This document shows positions 33,019 to 42,016 of a DNA stretch of 64,000 nt, in pieces. The stretch is taken from assembly GCA_029264955.1 (NCBI GenBank), contig JARHYC010000006.1, forward strand, positions 1-64,000, in the 5' to 3' direction. Below the pieces are notes generated by a model. That model ran no database searches, was not told where the DNA came from, and worked only from the letters and a program-made list of their open reading frames with translations. This DNA is from Faecalibacterium sp. GTDB lineage: Bacteria > Bacillota > Clostridia > Oscillospirales > Ruminococcaceae. How positions within the stretch are numbered: the first letter of the stretch is position 1; the number at the start of each line of letters is the position of its first letter. Made by a program: the position numbers and the translations under genes.

Positions 33019-34269
33019 TTACTTGATGTTGCCTTCGTAATCAACCTTAACTGCAGTAACTGTGGGCTCCGTAGTAACGTCGTTGGAAACCTTAACTTCG
33101 CCGTCAAACATCTTCTTGACCAGTGCCTTGTAGTCCTCAGCAGTGAACTTGCCGTCCTCATACTGAGTGCTGTCAGCCAGCTGGACATAGTTTGCAGCCG
33201 GATCATCGCCATTGACCAGACCCAGGTTAGCAATCTTGCCAACGTACTTGTCCCAGTTGCCGTTGATGATAACGTCAACCAGCGTATCGATAGTAGTGGG
33301 AGCCAGACCCTTCATAGCAGAAGTAACGGTCATATCTGCCCACTTTGCAGCGTCGCCATCCTCACCGGCTGCGTAGTTAGCGATAACAGCAGCCTGGTCA
33401 ACGTCAACACCGATCAGCTTTGCACCTGCAACTTCCTTAGCTGCGTCAACAGCAGAAGTGTAGATACCGCCGCCGCAAGCGAAGACAACTTCGGTACCTG
33501 CATTGTACCAGGTGCTCATACGAGCGGTGATGTCAGCATCGCCGTGGAACTGATTGCCGTAAACGAACTTGATTTCAGGCGCATTGCCCAGCTCAACAGC
33601 TGCAGCATCAGCGCCCTGCACAAAGCCGTAGCCGTAACGCTGAACAGCAGGCACAGGCATGCCACCCAGGAAGCCCAGCTTGGTGTAGCCCAACTTAACA
33701 GCTGCATAGCCAGCCATATAGCCGCACAGCTCTTCCTGATAGATTGCGCAGTAGACATTGTCCATGCTGACGTAATCTTCCAGCTTCCAGTTATCCGGGT
33801 TGAAGTCATATTCCTGGCCAGCGGCTGCAACACCCTCGCTCAGCAGATCACCCAGGCCCACGTCCAGAGCGATGAACTTAACTTCAGGGTACTCAGAAGC
33901 AACCGTAACGATAGTGCCTGCGAATGCATAGCCGGGCATAACAATTACGTTGTAGCCTTCAGCGATAGCCAGCTCGACCTGCTGTGCGCGGCCAGCGGTA
34001 TCGTTGGTAGTGGGCTTGTAGTACTTAACATCAACGTTATTTTCCTTACCGAACTTGATGCAAGCTTCCCAAGTGGTCTGGTTGAAGGACTGGTCAGTGA
34101 TATCGCCGTAGTCGGTAACCATTGCAACCTTGTAATCGCCGGTGTTTTCACCATTGGATGCGCCAGACTGGCCATTGTTGCTGTCATCACCACCGCAAGC
34201 GGTCAGTGCAGCAGCCAGGGTCATAGTGCCGGTAGCCAGCAGGAAGGAACGACGAGAAATCTTCTTCAT
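33019..34269 (-). CDS. BMP-family nucleoside-binding lipoprotein
   Basis: A 416-residue substrate-binding lipoprotein (BmpA/PnrA/Med family). A signal peptide (MKKISRRSFLLATGTM-type twin-Arg-like start) ends at lipobox LTAC (Cys25), followed by a Gly/Ser/Asn linker and the binding domain from about residue 45 (YKVAMVTDYGDITDQSFNQ, with the family Asp/Asn sites). It captures nucleosides for the adjacent ABC importer. It has its own promoter and a terminator, so it can be made in excess over the transporter. AAAAGGAG precedes the ATG. Confidence 0.93.
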   Translation of the reverse strand: MKKISRRSFLLATGTMTLAAALTACGGDDSNNGQSGASNGENTGDYKVAMVTDYGDITDQSFNQTTWEACIKFGKENNVDVKYYKPTTNDTAGRAQQVELAIAEGYNVIVMPGYAFAGTIVTVASEYPEVKFIALDVGLGDLLSEGVAAAGQEYDFNPDNWKLEDYVSMDNVYCAIYQEELCGYMAGYAAVKLGYTKLGFLGGMPVPAVQRYGYGFVQGADAAAVELGNAPEIKFVYGNQFHGDADITARMSTWYNAGTEVVFACGGGIYTSAVDAAKEVAGAKLIGVDVDQAAVIANYAAGEDGDAAKWADMTVTSAMKGLAPTTIDTLVDVIINGNWDKYVGKIANLGLVNGDDPAANYVQLADSTQYEDGKFTAEDYKALVKKMFDGEVKVSNDVTTEPTVTAVKVDYEGNIK

Positions 34270-34372
34270 AATCGATAACTCCTTTTATCTATTATTTTTA
34301 TTTACGGGTCGGATCTCAAATAATTCGACCAAAGGCTTTCTGAAATACGCAGTTTGCGTTTTGCCCGCTGAC

Positions 34373-34401
34373 AGTATATCGCACGGGCAATCGTTGCGCA
34401 A
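34373..34401 (-). promoter_or_regulatory. Promoter of the BMP lipoprotein gene
   Basis: TTGCGC at 34396-34401 and TATACT at 34373-34378 with a 17-base spacer, minus strand. Confidence 0.6.
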
Positions 34402-34435
34402 GCCGATAGGCGGCTACAAATAGTTACAGATTTTC

Positions 34436-34864
34436 TTACAGGATGTTTGCGCCGCCAAAGCCATACGGCAAAAGCTCGCCCAAAGACATCTCGATATAAT
34501 CATTTTCGTTCTTTGCCATAATGACATTCAAATCCGGGCCGCAGAACTCATACAGTGCCTGACGACACACACCGCAAGGTGCTGTAACCAAAGTATTCAC
34601 CTCGCCCTGTTTTGCACCAACAAGAGCAATATCTGTGAATTTGGTTACACCTTCACTGACTGCTTTGAACAATGCCGTACGCTCTGCGCAGTTGGTCGGC
34701 GTATATGCGGCATTTTCAATATTACATCCCGTATATACGACACCATTTTCTCCTAAAAGAGCAGCTCCAACCATAAAATGGCTGTACGGCGCCACTGCGT
34801 TTTCCCGTGCGGCAAATGCCTGTCGAATCAAATCCAATTTTTGCTCCGGTGTCAGGTGCGTCAT
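34436..34864 (-). CDS. cdd: Cytidine deaminase
   Basis: A 142-residue homotetrameric-type cytidine deaminase. Zinc ligands and catalytic Glu are in CAERTA (about residues 57-62) and PCGVCRQ (about 96-102). It converts cytidine and deoxycytidine to the uridine forms. It starts two bases after deoD with GGAGG upstream; the pair lies directly upstream of the nucleoside-binding lipoprotein and so links import to salvage. Confidence 0.95.
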   Translation of the reverse strand: MTHLTPEQKLDLIRQAFAARENAVAPYSHFMVGAALLGENGVVYTGCNIENAAYTPTNCAERTALFKAVSEGVTKFTDIALVGAKQGEVNTLVTAPCGVCRQALYEFCGPDLNVIMAKNENDYIEMSLGELLPYGFGGANIL

Positions 34865-34866
34865 GA

Positions 34867-35592
34867 TTATTCCTCCACAGAACCTAGTGCTACCTTCATC
34901 ATCTGGGTAAAGCTGGTCTGGCGCTGTTCCGGGGTGGTGATTTCCGTCGTGACAAAACTATCCGAAATTGTCACCAGGCAGGCTGCATTCTTGCCCAGCA
35001 CAGCTGCATTGGCAAACAGCGCAAAACTTTCCATCTCTACTGCTACGCAGCCCTGCTCATCACGCAGCTTCTCCCAGTAATTGGGGTGCTGGTTGCCATC
35101 ATCCTGGCGATAGAACACATCGGAAGAATGGATATTTCCTTCGATCAGTTCAATGCCCTGACGCTGTGCAGAAGCGCGCAGACGTGCATTCAGTTCCGTA
35201 CTGGGCATGGTGATATGCTCGGCATAGCCGGACTGCACCGCCGCATAGTTAGACTCGGAAACCGCACCGGCAGCCAGAACTACATCAAACAGCTTTGCCT
35301 TTTCAGTATAGCTGCCAGCAGAGCCGATGCGAATGATATTTTCTACATCGTAGAACTTGTACAGCTCATAGGAGTAAATACCAATGGAGGGCATACCCAT
35401 GCCACTGCCCATCACGCTCACCGGCTTACCATGGTATGTGCCAGTATAGCCCAGCATACCGCGTACGTCCGTTACCAGACGAGCGTCCTCCAAAAAAGTT
35501 TCAGCAATAAACTTTGCGCGTAGTGGATCACCTGGCATCAAAACGGTCTTTGCAAAATCGCCCTGTGCGGCGCAGATATGAGGGGTAGACAT
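34867..35592 (-). CDS. deoD: Purine nucleoside phosphorylase (DeoD type)
   Basis: A 241-residue hexameric PNP. Typical DeoD features are MPGDPLRAKFIAE, RIGSAGSY (phosphate site) and VEMESFALF (base/ribose site), with SDSFVT near the C-terminus. It phosphorolyses purine nucleosides to base and ribose-1-phosphate. First gene of deoD-cdd, with AAAGGAGAG upstream of the ATG. The freed bases could feed the same pools as the NCS2 permease at the right end of the window. Confidence 0.95.
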   Translation of the reverse strand: MSTPHICAAQGDFAKTVLMPGDPLRAKFIAETFLEDARLVTDVRGMLGYTGTYHGKPVSVMGSGMGMPSIGIYSYELYKFYDVENIIRIGSAGSYTEKAKLFDVVLAAGAVSESNYAAVQSGYAEHITMPSTELNARLRASAQRQGIELIEGNIHSSDVFYRQDDGNQHPNYWEKLRDEQGCVAVEMESFALFANAAVLGKNAACLVTISDSFVTTEITTPEQRQTSFTQMMKVALGSVEE

Positions 35593-35664
35593 AAAACATC
35601 TCTCCTTTATTGTGATATAATTTGTTCCTATAGTAAGTTAGTAGGACTTTTCTGTTTTTATTGT

Positions 35665-35700
35665 AATACAAAATCCCCTGCACGACAAGGTGCAGGGGAT
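35665..35700 (-). terminator. Terminator after the M23 peptidase gene
   Basis: Stem ATCCCCTGCAC/GTGCAGGGGAT (35672-35700) followed on the minus strand by TTTTGTATT; it also separates this gene from deoD-cdd. Confidence 0.85.
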
Positions 35701-35711
35701 GAATTGACATT

Positions 35712-37556
35712 TTATTTACCGTGGAACACATTCTGCGGAGGAATAATTCCGCTGCTGTTTCGAATTTCAAAATGCAGATGCGGTCCTGTTGTGCGTCCCG
35801 TCATACCGATATTGGCAATATGCTGTCCCTGGCTGACCGACTGACCAGCGCTTACATACAAAGCACTACAGTGTGCATAGACCGTCTTCATGCCATTACC
35901 ATGATCAATAATTATAGACAGGCCATAGCTGTTACCTGCGCCTGCACGGTTCATACCAGCCTTAACAACCACACCGGAATCTGCCGCATAAATAGGCGTA
36001 CCTACAGGTCCGTTGATATCAACACCGCGGTGTCTGCCCGTTGCCCAACGTGCACAATAGCGATAATTCGGCACAGGCCACATCATCGTACCATTGCCTA
36101 CCTTACCAATCGAACCCGACTTCAGGCGTGTGCCCTTGACCACTTCCTTGGTAACGGGTTCGCGCAAAATTTCCGTAGACAGAATTTCCGTATGCAGGAT
36201 GTTACCATTTGCATCATATGTCTGCATTGCAGTGATTTTCTGTTCGCCGTTTTGCCCTTCCACCAAGGTTTTCACGGTACCGAAATCGTAATTTTCTGAG
36301 GTAGACGTAGTGGTTGAGAACGGGATTTCTTCCTTGTAGGAAATCTTCTTATTCACGCGAATTTCCAGCACAGTTTCCTGTTTCTGTACAATCAGCTGAT
36401 CGCCAGGAAACAGCTTGCTATCCTGTTTCAAGCCGGGGTTCAGCTCATACAGCTCTGCCTGTGTCAAACCATTTTTGGATGCAATCAGGCTGATACTATC
36501 GCCGGGTACCAGTGTATATAGCTCCTGCTTGACCTCATCCGAGCTGAGGTAGTTCATTACTTCATTCACGTCCGAAAAACTATCGTTAAAGTAAATACCA
36601 TCTTCCAGCTCTACTTCGTGATTGAAGCTTACGGTCACACCCTCTTCTCCGGTTTCGTATGGAGCTTTCATCTGCTGGATATGATCTTTCAGTGTTGTGC
36701 CGTCCGTGGTAACGCGGCGCAATTCACCATCAATGTACAGCGCTGTGCCTTCCTGGATTTCATCCTCCGAGGTTTGCAGGATCGCATCCGCCATGGCAGT
36801 TTCGTTCAGCAACTCCTGCTGATCATTTACTGCTGCTACGGTATAACTTGGGGTAATATCCCAACTGGTCTGATTGGTTGCCGCATAATTGATTCGCTCA
36901 TTCACCGAATCTTTTGCGGATTCAAAAACTTTTTCGCTGGCTACAAAGCCCACGTCTTGCCCCTTAACCTGAACAGCCAACACATAATCCTGTGCCAGCT
37001 GGTTTTCTACAAATCCCCAGCAAAAAAACGCTACCACTACCGGTATCACATACGCCATGGTGCGCGGCACCAGATTACCATACAGCTTAACGCCGTTGCG
37101 CAGGTTTGCAAAAACCTGCTTGCATGCATGGCGAATGCCGTATGTCTTCGCAACCCAAACGGCGTTGCGTGCAATGCGCCAAATACCGCGCACAAACACC
37201 ACCGGTGCGGACAAGATTTCTTCCCACAGGAAGTACCCCATCCGGCGCAGACCTCTTTTTATTCGGTGTGCCAAATGCGCACTTCCGTGAACCAGTTGGT
37301 GCGCAGCAAATCGAATGCTGCGACCGGTACGAACGACCAAATATTCAGCCTGGAAGCCCATATCGTACAACATATGGCCGATACGATGATAAATTGGTCG
37401 TGCACGCAGCCAGCGAACCGACGCATTTGCGCCAGCCTGGCGTTTCTTATGAAGTTTATGTTTTCCTATAACCAGGTGACGCTGCATCGCTACTTTCAGC
37501 TCATGCAGTCTGTCGCGCCAGGTGGGCTTTTTCAGAGGTGTCATATTTTCCGACAA
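35712..37556 (-). CDS. LysM-G5-M23 peptidoglycan endopeptidase with a basic cytoplasmic domain
   Basis: A 614-residue membrane-anchored wall hydrolase. Residues 1-166 are unusually rich in Arg, Lys and His and precede the only clear membrane helix (about 167-183), so they should be cytoplasmic. Outside lie a linker, a LysM domain (about 343-388), a G5-like domain (about 395-475) and a C-terminal M23 domain with GRHRGVDINGPVG, then the HLHFEIR metal motif near the end. The layout resembles SpoIIQ-like and envelope M23 proteins. The start is TTG at 37556 with AGGAGG ten bases upstream. Confidence 0.85.
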   Translation of the reverse strand: MSENMTPLKKPTWRDRLHELKVAMQRHLVIGKHKLHKKRQAGANASVRWLRARPIYHRIGHMLYDMGFQAEYLVVRTGRSIRFAAHQLVHGSAHLAHRIKRGLRRMGYFLWEEILSAPVVFVRGIWRIARNAVWVAKTYGIRHACKQVFANLRNGVKLYGNLVPRTMAYVIPVVVAFFCWGFVENQLAQDYVLAVQVKGQDVGFVASEKVFESAKDSVNERINYAATNQTSWDITPSYTVAAVNDQQELLNETAMADAILQTSEDEIQEGTALYIDGELRRVTTDGTTLKDHIQQMKAPYETGEEGVTVSFNHEVELEDGIYFNDSFSDVNEVMNYLSSDEVKQELYTLVPGDSISLIASKNGLTQAELYELNPGLKQDSKLFPGDQLIVQKQETVLEIRVNKKISYKEEIPFSTTTSTSENYDFGTVKTLVEGQNGEQKITAMQTYDANGNILHTEILSTEILREPVTKEVVKGTRLKSGSIGKVGNGTMMWPVPNYRYCARWATGRHRGVDINGPVGTPIYAADSGVVVKAGMNRAGAGNSYGLSIIIDHGNGMKTVYAHCSALYVSAGQSVSQGQHIANIGMTGRTTGPHLHFEIRNSSGIIPPQNVFHGK

Positions 37557-37662
37557 ATCCGATCTGCCTCCTTTCCGTTTCTCCTGTTATGCGAATCAAT
37601 CGCGCGTTTTTAATCGTTTCACCGTGTGCAGATTTCACAAGAATCCAGCGCACTATTTTCAT

Positions 37663-37690
37663 ATTATACTATAATCCCTACATCGGGCAA
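37663..37690 (-). promoter_or_regulatory. Promoter of the M23 peptidase gene
   Basis: TTGCCC at 37685-37690 and TATAAT at 37663-37668, spacer 16, minus strand, giving a leader of about 100 bases. Confidence 0.55.
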
Positions 37691-37711
37691 GTAAATTGCC
37701 ACACATTTCCG

Positions 37712-38626
37712 CTAATTTTCACACCTGCAAATATTACACATATCCGGCGGAAGTGGACTTTCTACCACGATATTCTCCCATTGCAGTGGAATGGCAATGC
37801 GCACAGTATCTTCACACAAGGTGTGTTTTGGTACCATGCACTCCATTTTTCCACAATGGAGTGCATGGCGGTGAATTCTTTCTGTGCTTCCGCCATACAA
37901 ATCATCTCCTGCCAACGGATGCCCCGCATGGGCAAAGTGGACCCGAATCTGGTGCGTCCTGCCTGTAATTGGGTGACACTCCGCCAGGCTGATGCCATTT
38001 TTCACCTCTACAACAGAATACTCGGTACGGCTGGGTTTCCCCGTCAGAGTAACACATCGGGTCACGATACTGCCTTCCGCGCGACCGATCGGACCATCAA
38101 ACACCCCCGCACCCAAAGGCATCTCCCCTTCTGCCAGCGCAAAATATGTCTTCTGCACATGACCGGCCAAAAGGCTTGCCGCATACATATTTCGCGCCGC
38201 CAACAGCAATCCGCTGGTATTTTTATCCAAACGGTTTATCGGACGAAACACGCCGCTTTCACCATGACTTTGTGCCCATGCAGCATATGCATTGGCCAGT
38301 GTGTCCTCCGCATAATTCAGTGTGGGATGTACCGGAATGCCTGCCGGCTTTTCAATCACCAACGCAAATGCATCCTGATATACCACATTCAGTGGGATTT
38401 CCGGCTGCGGTTCAACTGCGGGCTTTTCCTCCGGCGGAAGCGCAAAGCGTACAATCTGTCCGGCTGCCAATCGCACATTGGTAAAAGAGGATCGTCCATC
38501 CACAAAAAAGCCATCTCCACGGTATTTCACCGCACGCGCTAAATCTGTGGAAACGGCGCACTGGTATAAAAACTTACGCAGTTCTATTCCATCGCACTGC
38601 GGCGGCACCGGAAATTCCAGCCACAT
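37712..38626 (-). CDS. RluA-family pseudouridine synthase
   Basis: A 304-residue rRNA/tRNA uridine isomerase. An N-terminal S4-like region (about 1-65) precedes the catalytic domain with RPINRLDKNTSGLLL, where Asp in RLD is the nucleophile, and HPITGRTHQIRVHFAHAGHPLAGD. The substrate site (RluC-, RluD- or YlyB-like) cannot be told from sequence. A perfect 14-bp inverted repeat lies inside the coding sequence near the C-terminus (37834-37868). It is divergent from rnpB. Confidence 0.92.
   Translation of the reverse strand: MWLEFPVPPQCDGIELRKFLYQCAVSTDLARAVKYRGDGFFVDGRSSFTNVRLAAGQIVRFALPPEEKPAVEPQPEIPLNVVYQDAFALVIEKPAGIPVHPTLNYAEDTLANAYAAWAQSHGESGVFRPINRLDKNTSGLLLAARNMYAASLLAGHVQKTYFALAEGEMPLGAGVFDGPIGRAEGSIVTRCVTLTGKPSRTEYSVVEVKNGISLAECHPITGRTHQIRVHFAHAGHPLAGDDLYGGSTERIHRHALHCGKMECMVPKHTLCEDTVRIAIPLQWENIVVESPLPPDMCNICRCEN
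37834..37868. repeat. Perfect 14-bp inverted repeat inside the RluA-like gene
   Basis: CCATGCACTCCATT (37834-37847) and its exact complement AATGGAGTGCATGG (37855-37868) flank a 7-base loop. It lies within codons for HALHCGKMECMVP, giving a strong hairpin in the mRNA. Confidence 0.85.
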
Positions 38627-38682
38627 ACCAGACCCACCTTTTTGAAAGAAATCCGTAATATTATATCAAAAATTCCTGTATC

Positions 38683-38711
38683 TTGCAAATTCACATGGGG
38701 CATGTTATACT
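38683..38711 (+). promoter_or_regulatory. rnpB promoter
   Basis: TTGCAA at 38683-38688 and TATACT at 38706-38711 with a 17-base spacer, just before the RNA. Confidence 0.8.
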
Positions 38712-38714
38712 TGT

Positions 38715-39064
38715 GAGAGGAAACGAGTGGAACATTCGGCGGCGGGGCGGCTTTGACCGCTCTGAGGAAAGTCCGGGCTTCACAGGGCAACGGTAACTGC
38801 TAACGGCAGCCGAGGGTGACCTTAGGGAAAGTGCAACAGAAAACAAACCGCCGCGTTTACGCGGTAAGGCTGAAACGGCGAGGTAAGAGCTCACCAGCGG
38901 GCAGGAGACTGCTCGGCTTTGTAAACCCTACCGGAAGCAACACCTATATGGGGCACAAAGCGCGGCCCGCGCGCCTCGAAGGTGGCTAAAGCCTGCCAGC
39001 AATGGTATGGCGTAGATAGATCGTCGATCAATACAGAACCCGGCTTATGGTCCATCTCGTTTTC
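38715..39064 (+). ncRNA. rnpB: RNase P RNA (type A)
   Basis: Conserved segments are present in order: GAGGAAAGTCCGGGCT near the 5' side, the ACAGAAA and AAACCGCC regions, GGTAAGAGCTCACCAG, and ACAGAACCCGGCTTA near the 3' end. The outer P1 helix pairs AAACGAG at the start with CTCGTTT at the end. It forms the catalytic core of RNase P with RnpA. Exact ends are estimated from P1. It has its own promoter and terminator. Confidence 0.95.
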
Positions 39065-39078
39065 TTTTCTTGGATTTT

Positions 39079-39107
39079 GCATCTGCTATTTGGCAGATGC
39101 TTTTTTG
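39079..39107 (+). terminator. rnpB terminator
   Basis: Stem GCATCTGC/GCAGATGC (39079-39100) followed by TTTTTTG. Confidence 0.88.
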
Positions 39108-39118
39108 TTGTGATAACG

Positions 39119-39162
39119 CAAAAAGCCTGTCGGATTGTAGACTCAATCCGACAGGCTTTTTA
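39119..39162. terminator. Terminator at the end of the dcw cluster
   Basis: 18-bp perfect stem (39120-39137 with 39144-39161), A/T-rich flanks on both sides. It ends murE transcription on the minus strand and can back up rnpB on the plus strand. Confidence 0.9.
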
Positions 39163-39167
39163 TATGC

Positions 39168-40649
39168 TTATTTCAGACCGATTTGTTCAGCGTATTCCAG
39201 CAGAAGCTCTCGCTCGCAGAAAGGTGTTTTCACCCCCATGCGGTCACGGTAAGTTTCGTGTCCCTTACCAATCACAGCGATCAAATCGCCTTCCTGGGCA
39301 TGATCCAATGCGTAATGCAGTGCATCCAGACGATCCGGAATTTCCACATATTCCGCATTCGGGTTACCCTTGTGTATGCCTTGACGTATATCTGCTATGA
39401 TATCTTCCACCGCTTCGAAACGGTTATTGTCTTCCGTCACAATCGAGAAATCTGCCATCTTGGCACAAATTTCACCCATACCATAGCGACGCAGCTTACT
39501 GCGGTTACCACCGCAGCCAAACAGTACGACCAAACGGTGCGGCTGATAACTGCGCAGGGTTTTCAGAAGGCTCTCAGTAGACACCTCATTATGTGCGTAA
39601 TCCAGTAAAACGGTAAACTTTTTGCTTACCGGCACCAACTCCACACGCCCCTGAACCGAGCACTTTGCCAGCCCCGCACAGATTGCTTCATCCGGCAGAT
39701 GCAGCACTTTTCCTACACCCCATGCAGCCAGTGCATTATATACACTGAACTCACCCGGCATATTCACATCCAACTGCACGGTTTCACCTTCACCCGTTAC
39801 CGGGAACGTGACGCCCAGGAAATCGCTGGAACGCATCAACCGATACGCTTCTGCCTTCCAATCCGCCGGGTTCTTGCAACCATAGGTTACCAACTTGCAG
39901 GTATGACCTTCCAACAGCGCAGGTGTGTTCTCGTCATCCACATTGACTACGCCTACATCGCAGCGACGGAACAGCTGTGCTTTCCAGCTGCGGTACTCCT
40001 CAAAGCTTGCGTGCTCGCCGGGGCCAATATGGTCGGGGGACAGATTTGTGAATACGCCTACATCGTAGTGAATTCCTGCCACGCGATCCATCATCACCCC
40101 CTGACTGGACACCTCCATTAAAGCCGTATCGCAGCCCGCATCCACAAATTCACGGAATAGCTTTTGCAGCTCATAGCTTTCGGGGGTCGTATTTGCAGTC
40201 GGACGATGCTTGCCCATATAGTATACGCCGTTGGTCCCAATCATGCCGACCTTGCGGCCCGCAGCTTCCAGCACACCCTTCAGCATATGCGTAGTCGTAG
40301 TTTTACCTTTGGTACCGGTTATACCGATCATCGTCAGCTGGCGCGCTGGCTGACCGAACAGGTTCGCACTCATCACAGCCATTGCATAGCGGCTGTTTTC
40401 CACTTTCAGCACCGTTACATCCGGCATGTCCGTCAAATCAATATCATGCTGAATCACCAGTGCGCTGACACCCTTTGCAGCGCAGTCTGCTGCATAGTCA
40501 TGGCTGTCCCGCTGGGTGCCAACGATACAAACAAACAACTGCCCTGGGGCCGCTTTCCGGCTGTCATAAATAATATCGTTGATTTCCACATCTGTGCTGC
40601 CCTGTACAGTAGTGCAGGAGACGCCCTGTATCAGCTGAGAAAGTTTCAT
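39168..40649 (-). CDS. murE: UDP-MurNAc-tripeptide synthetase
   Basis: A 493-residue Mur ligase that adds the third stem-peptide residue to UDP-MurNAc-L-Ala-D-Glu. ATP loop GITGTKGKTTT (about residues 109-119), the HIGPGEHASFEEY region and DYAHNEVSTE are visible. The third-residue specificity motif reads DNNR (in TEDNNRFE) instead of the DNPR of meso-diaminopimelate enzymes; the arginine is kept, so mDAP remains the best guess. It is the last gene of the dcw cluster, 62 bases after ftsQ, an unusual place for murE. Confidence 0.95.
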   Translation of the reverse strand: MKLSQLIQGVSCTTVQGSTDVEINDIIYDSRKAAPGQLFVCIVGTQRDSHDYAADCAAKGVSALVIQHDIDLTDMPDVTVLKVENSRYAMAVMSANLFGQPARQLTMIGITGTKGKTTTTHMLKGVLEAAGRKVGMIGTNGVYYMGKHRPTANTTPESYELQKLFREFVDAGCDTALMEVSSQGVMMDRVAGIHYDVGVFTNLSPDHIGPGEHASFEEYRSWKAQLFRRCDVGVVNVDDENTPALLEGHTCKLVTYGCKNPADWKAEAYRLMRSSDFLGVTFPVTGEGETVQLDVNMPGEFSVYNALAAWGVGKVLHLPDEAICAGLAKCSVQGRVELVPVSKKFTVLLDYAHNEVSTESLLKTLRSYQPHRLVVLFGCGGNRSKLRRYGMGEICAKMADFSIVTEDNNRFEAVEDIIADIRQGIHKGNPNAEYVEIPDRLDALHYALDHAQEGDLIAVIGKGHETYRDRMGVKTPFCERELLLEYAEQIGLK

Positions 40650-40711
40650 ATTGCGTACACTCCATTCCGGCTGCGGGTTTCGTCGATCCTCGCAGCAGCT
40701 TCTGTGATTTT

Positions 40712-41980
40712 TTATTCAGGCTTGGCTGCATCCTGTGCCGACGGCTCAGCCTGCGGTTCCGGGGTTGGTTCATCTGCCGATGTATCGTCCACATTTTTAT
40801 CAGGTACATCACCGGATTGTCCGTCTGTCTGTGTATCCGAAGCCGCATCGTCTGTTCCATCTGTATTTTCCGCCACGCGGTCGGTCAGCTCTGGATCACT
40901 CTGCTTAAAGGTCGGTCGAATGGAACCGTCGCTGCGAATAATACTCATATCCAAAACGCCTCGGTCCGTTTCCGTCAGGCCGTTGCCTTTTTCATTTTGC
41001 AGCAAATGCACTGCAAATTTCAACTTGTAATCCAGTTGGTTCAGCGTGCCCAGCGTCACGCGGATTCGGTCCTGATATCCGAAATAGACCTGTTCTGGGT
41101 CTGTCACATCCAAATGGGTTACCTGATCCAGAATACCGTGCTGCTCCAAAGCAGCCAGCATTTGAACCAGTGCAGTTTGTTCCGGCGGCACTACGGTCGA
41201 AAGCGCAGATTCCTCAGGCGTTTCCGCTGTATCCTGCACTTCCGGCGTGCCCAGCGACAGCGTTTGACCAACCTGCGGCACTGTCTGGACCGGGCCAATC
41301 AGCAGCGGAAGTGCAGGCTGCGTCCCCGACATTGCCATCACCTTGCATTGTCGGGACAATATGAGCCAACCCGTAGACGTCTGAATACAGAAGCTCTCCT
41401 GTGCAGGCTGTACACGCAGTACTACTGTACCTGGCATACGGCGCCGGATCTCCACATTTTCTAACAGCGGGAAATGGACGTTCAATAATTCTTCCTGCTG
41501 ATTCGTTGCAAATGAGAACAAGTTATCTCCTTGCTTGACCTCCAGCGTTTGCAGGATTTCTTCTTTGGTGTATTCACCGATATCAGTTGTTACTGTACCG
41601 GAAGGGTCCTGAAACTCAAAAGCACTAACGCGGAACAGCAATGTCACCGACAGCAAAATGCCTGCCGTTACTGCCAATAACAGCAAAATCACTGCCAGTA
41701 TTCGTCGACGCAAACGACGACGGCGCATCTCCGCCTGAGTAATCCGAACATGTTCTTTTTTGCGGCGAACACGCTTCTTTTTTGCGACACCTTGCGCATC
41801 GTTTGCTGCGCTTTGCCCAGCATCCTGGTCATACGCCGGTGCGTGCCCCGGTCGGCTTGCAAGGGGCGGTCTTGCTGCAGGATACCGCTGCCGCCCGGCT
41901 GCTTGCTGCGGAGCACTTCGTCGCTGTGCGGTGCGCTGCGCCTGTTTCTTTTTCATTGCTTTCTTTTTGCGTGTCGTCAT
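40712..41980 (-). CDS. ftsQ: Cell division protein FtsQ/DivIB
   Basis: A 422-residue bitopic protein. A long basic cytoplasmic tail (1-93, Lys/Arg/Gln-rich), one helix (about 94-115), a POTRA domain (about 116-190, starting VSAFEFQ) and the FtsQ beta domain lead to an acidic, Thr/Pro/Glu-rich C-terminus (about 370-422). It belongs to the FtsQLB divisome scaffold. The poorly conserved tails are normal for clostridial DivIB. It is 36 bases after murG. Confidence 0.85.
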   Translation of the reverse strand: MTTRKKKAMKKKQAQRTAQRRSAPQQAAGRQRYPAARPPLASRPGHAPAYDQDAGQSAANDAQGVAKKKRVRRKKEHVRITQAEMRRRRLRRRILAVILLLLAVTAGILLSVTLLFRVSAFEFQDPSGTVTTDIGEYTKEEILQTLEVKQGDNLFSFATNQQEELLNVHFPLLENVEIRRRMPGTVVLRVQPAQESFCIQTSTGWLILSRQCKVMAMSGTQPALPLLIGPVQTVPQVGQTLSLGTPEVQDTAETPEESALSTVVPPEQTALVQMLAALEQHGILDQVTHLDVTDPEQVYFGYQDRIRVTLGTLNQLDYKLKFAVHLLQNEKGNGLTETDRGVLDMSIIRSDGSIRPTFKQSDPELTDRVAENTDGTDDAASDTQTDGQSGDVPDKNVDDTSADEPTPEPQAEPSAQDAAKPE

Positions 41981-42016
41981 AGCTCCGCCTCCTCTCTCTT
42001 TATCATCCGAACCGTA

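Noticed and set aside
38691-39082. Two short minus-strand frames
   Set aside because: They lie within the RNase P RNA gene.
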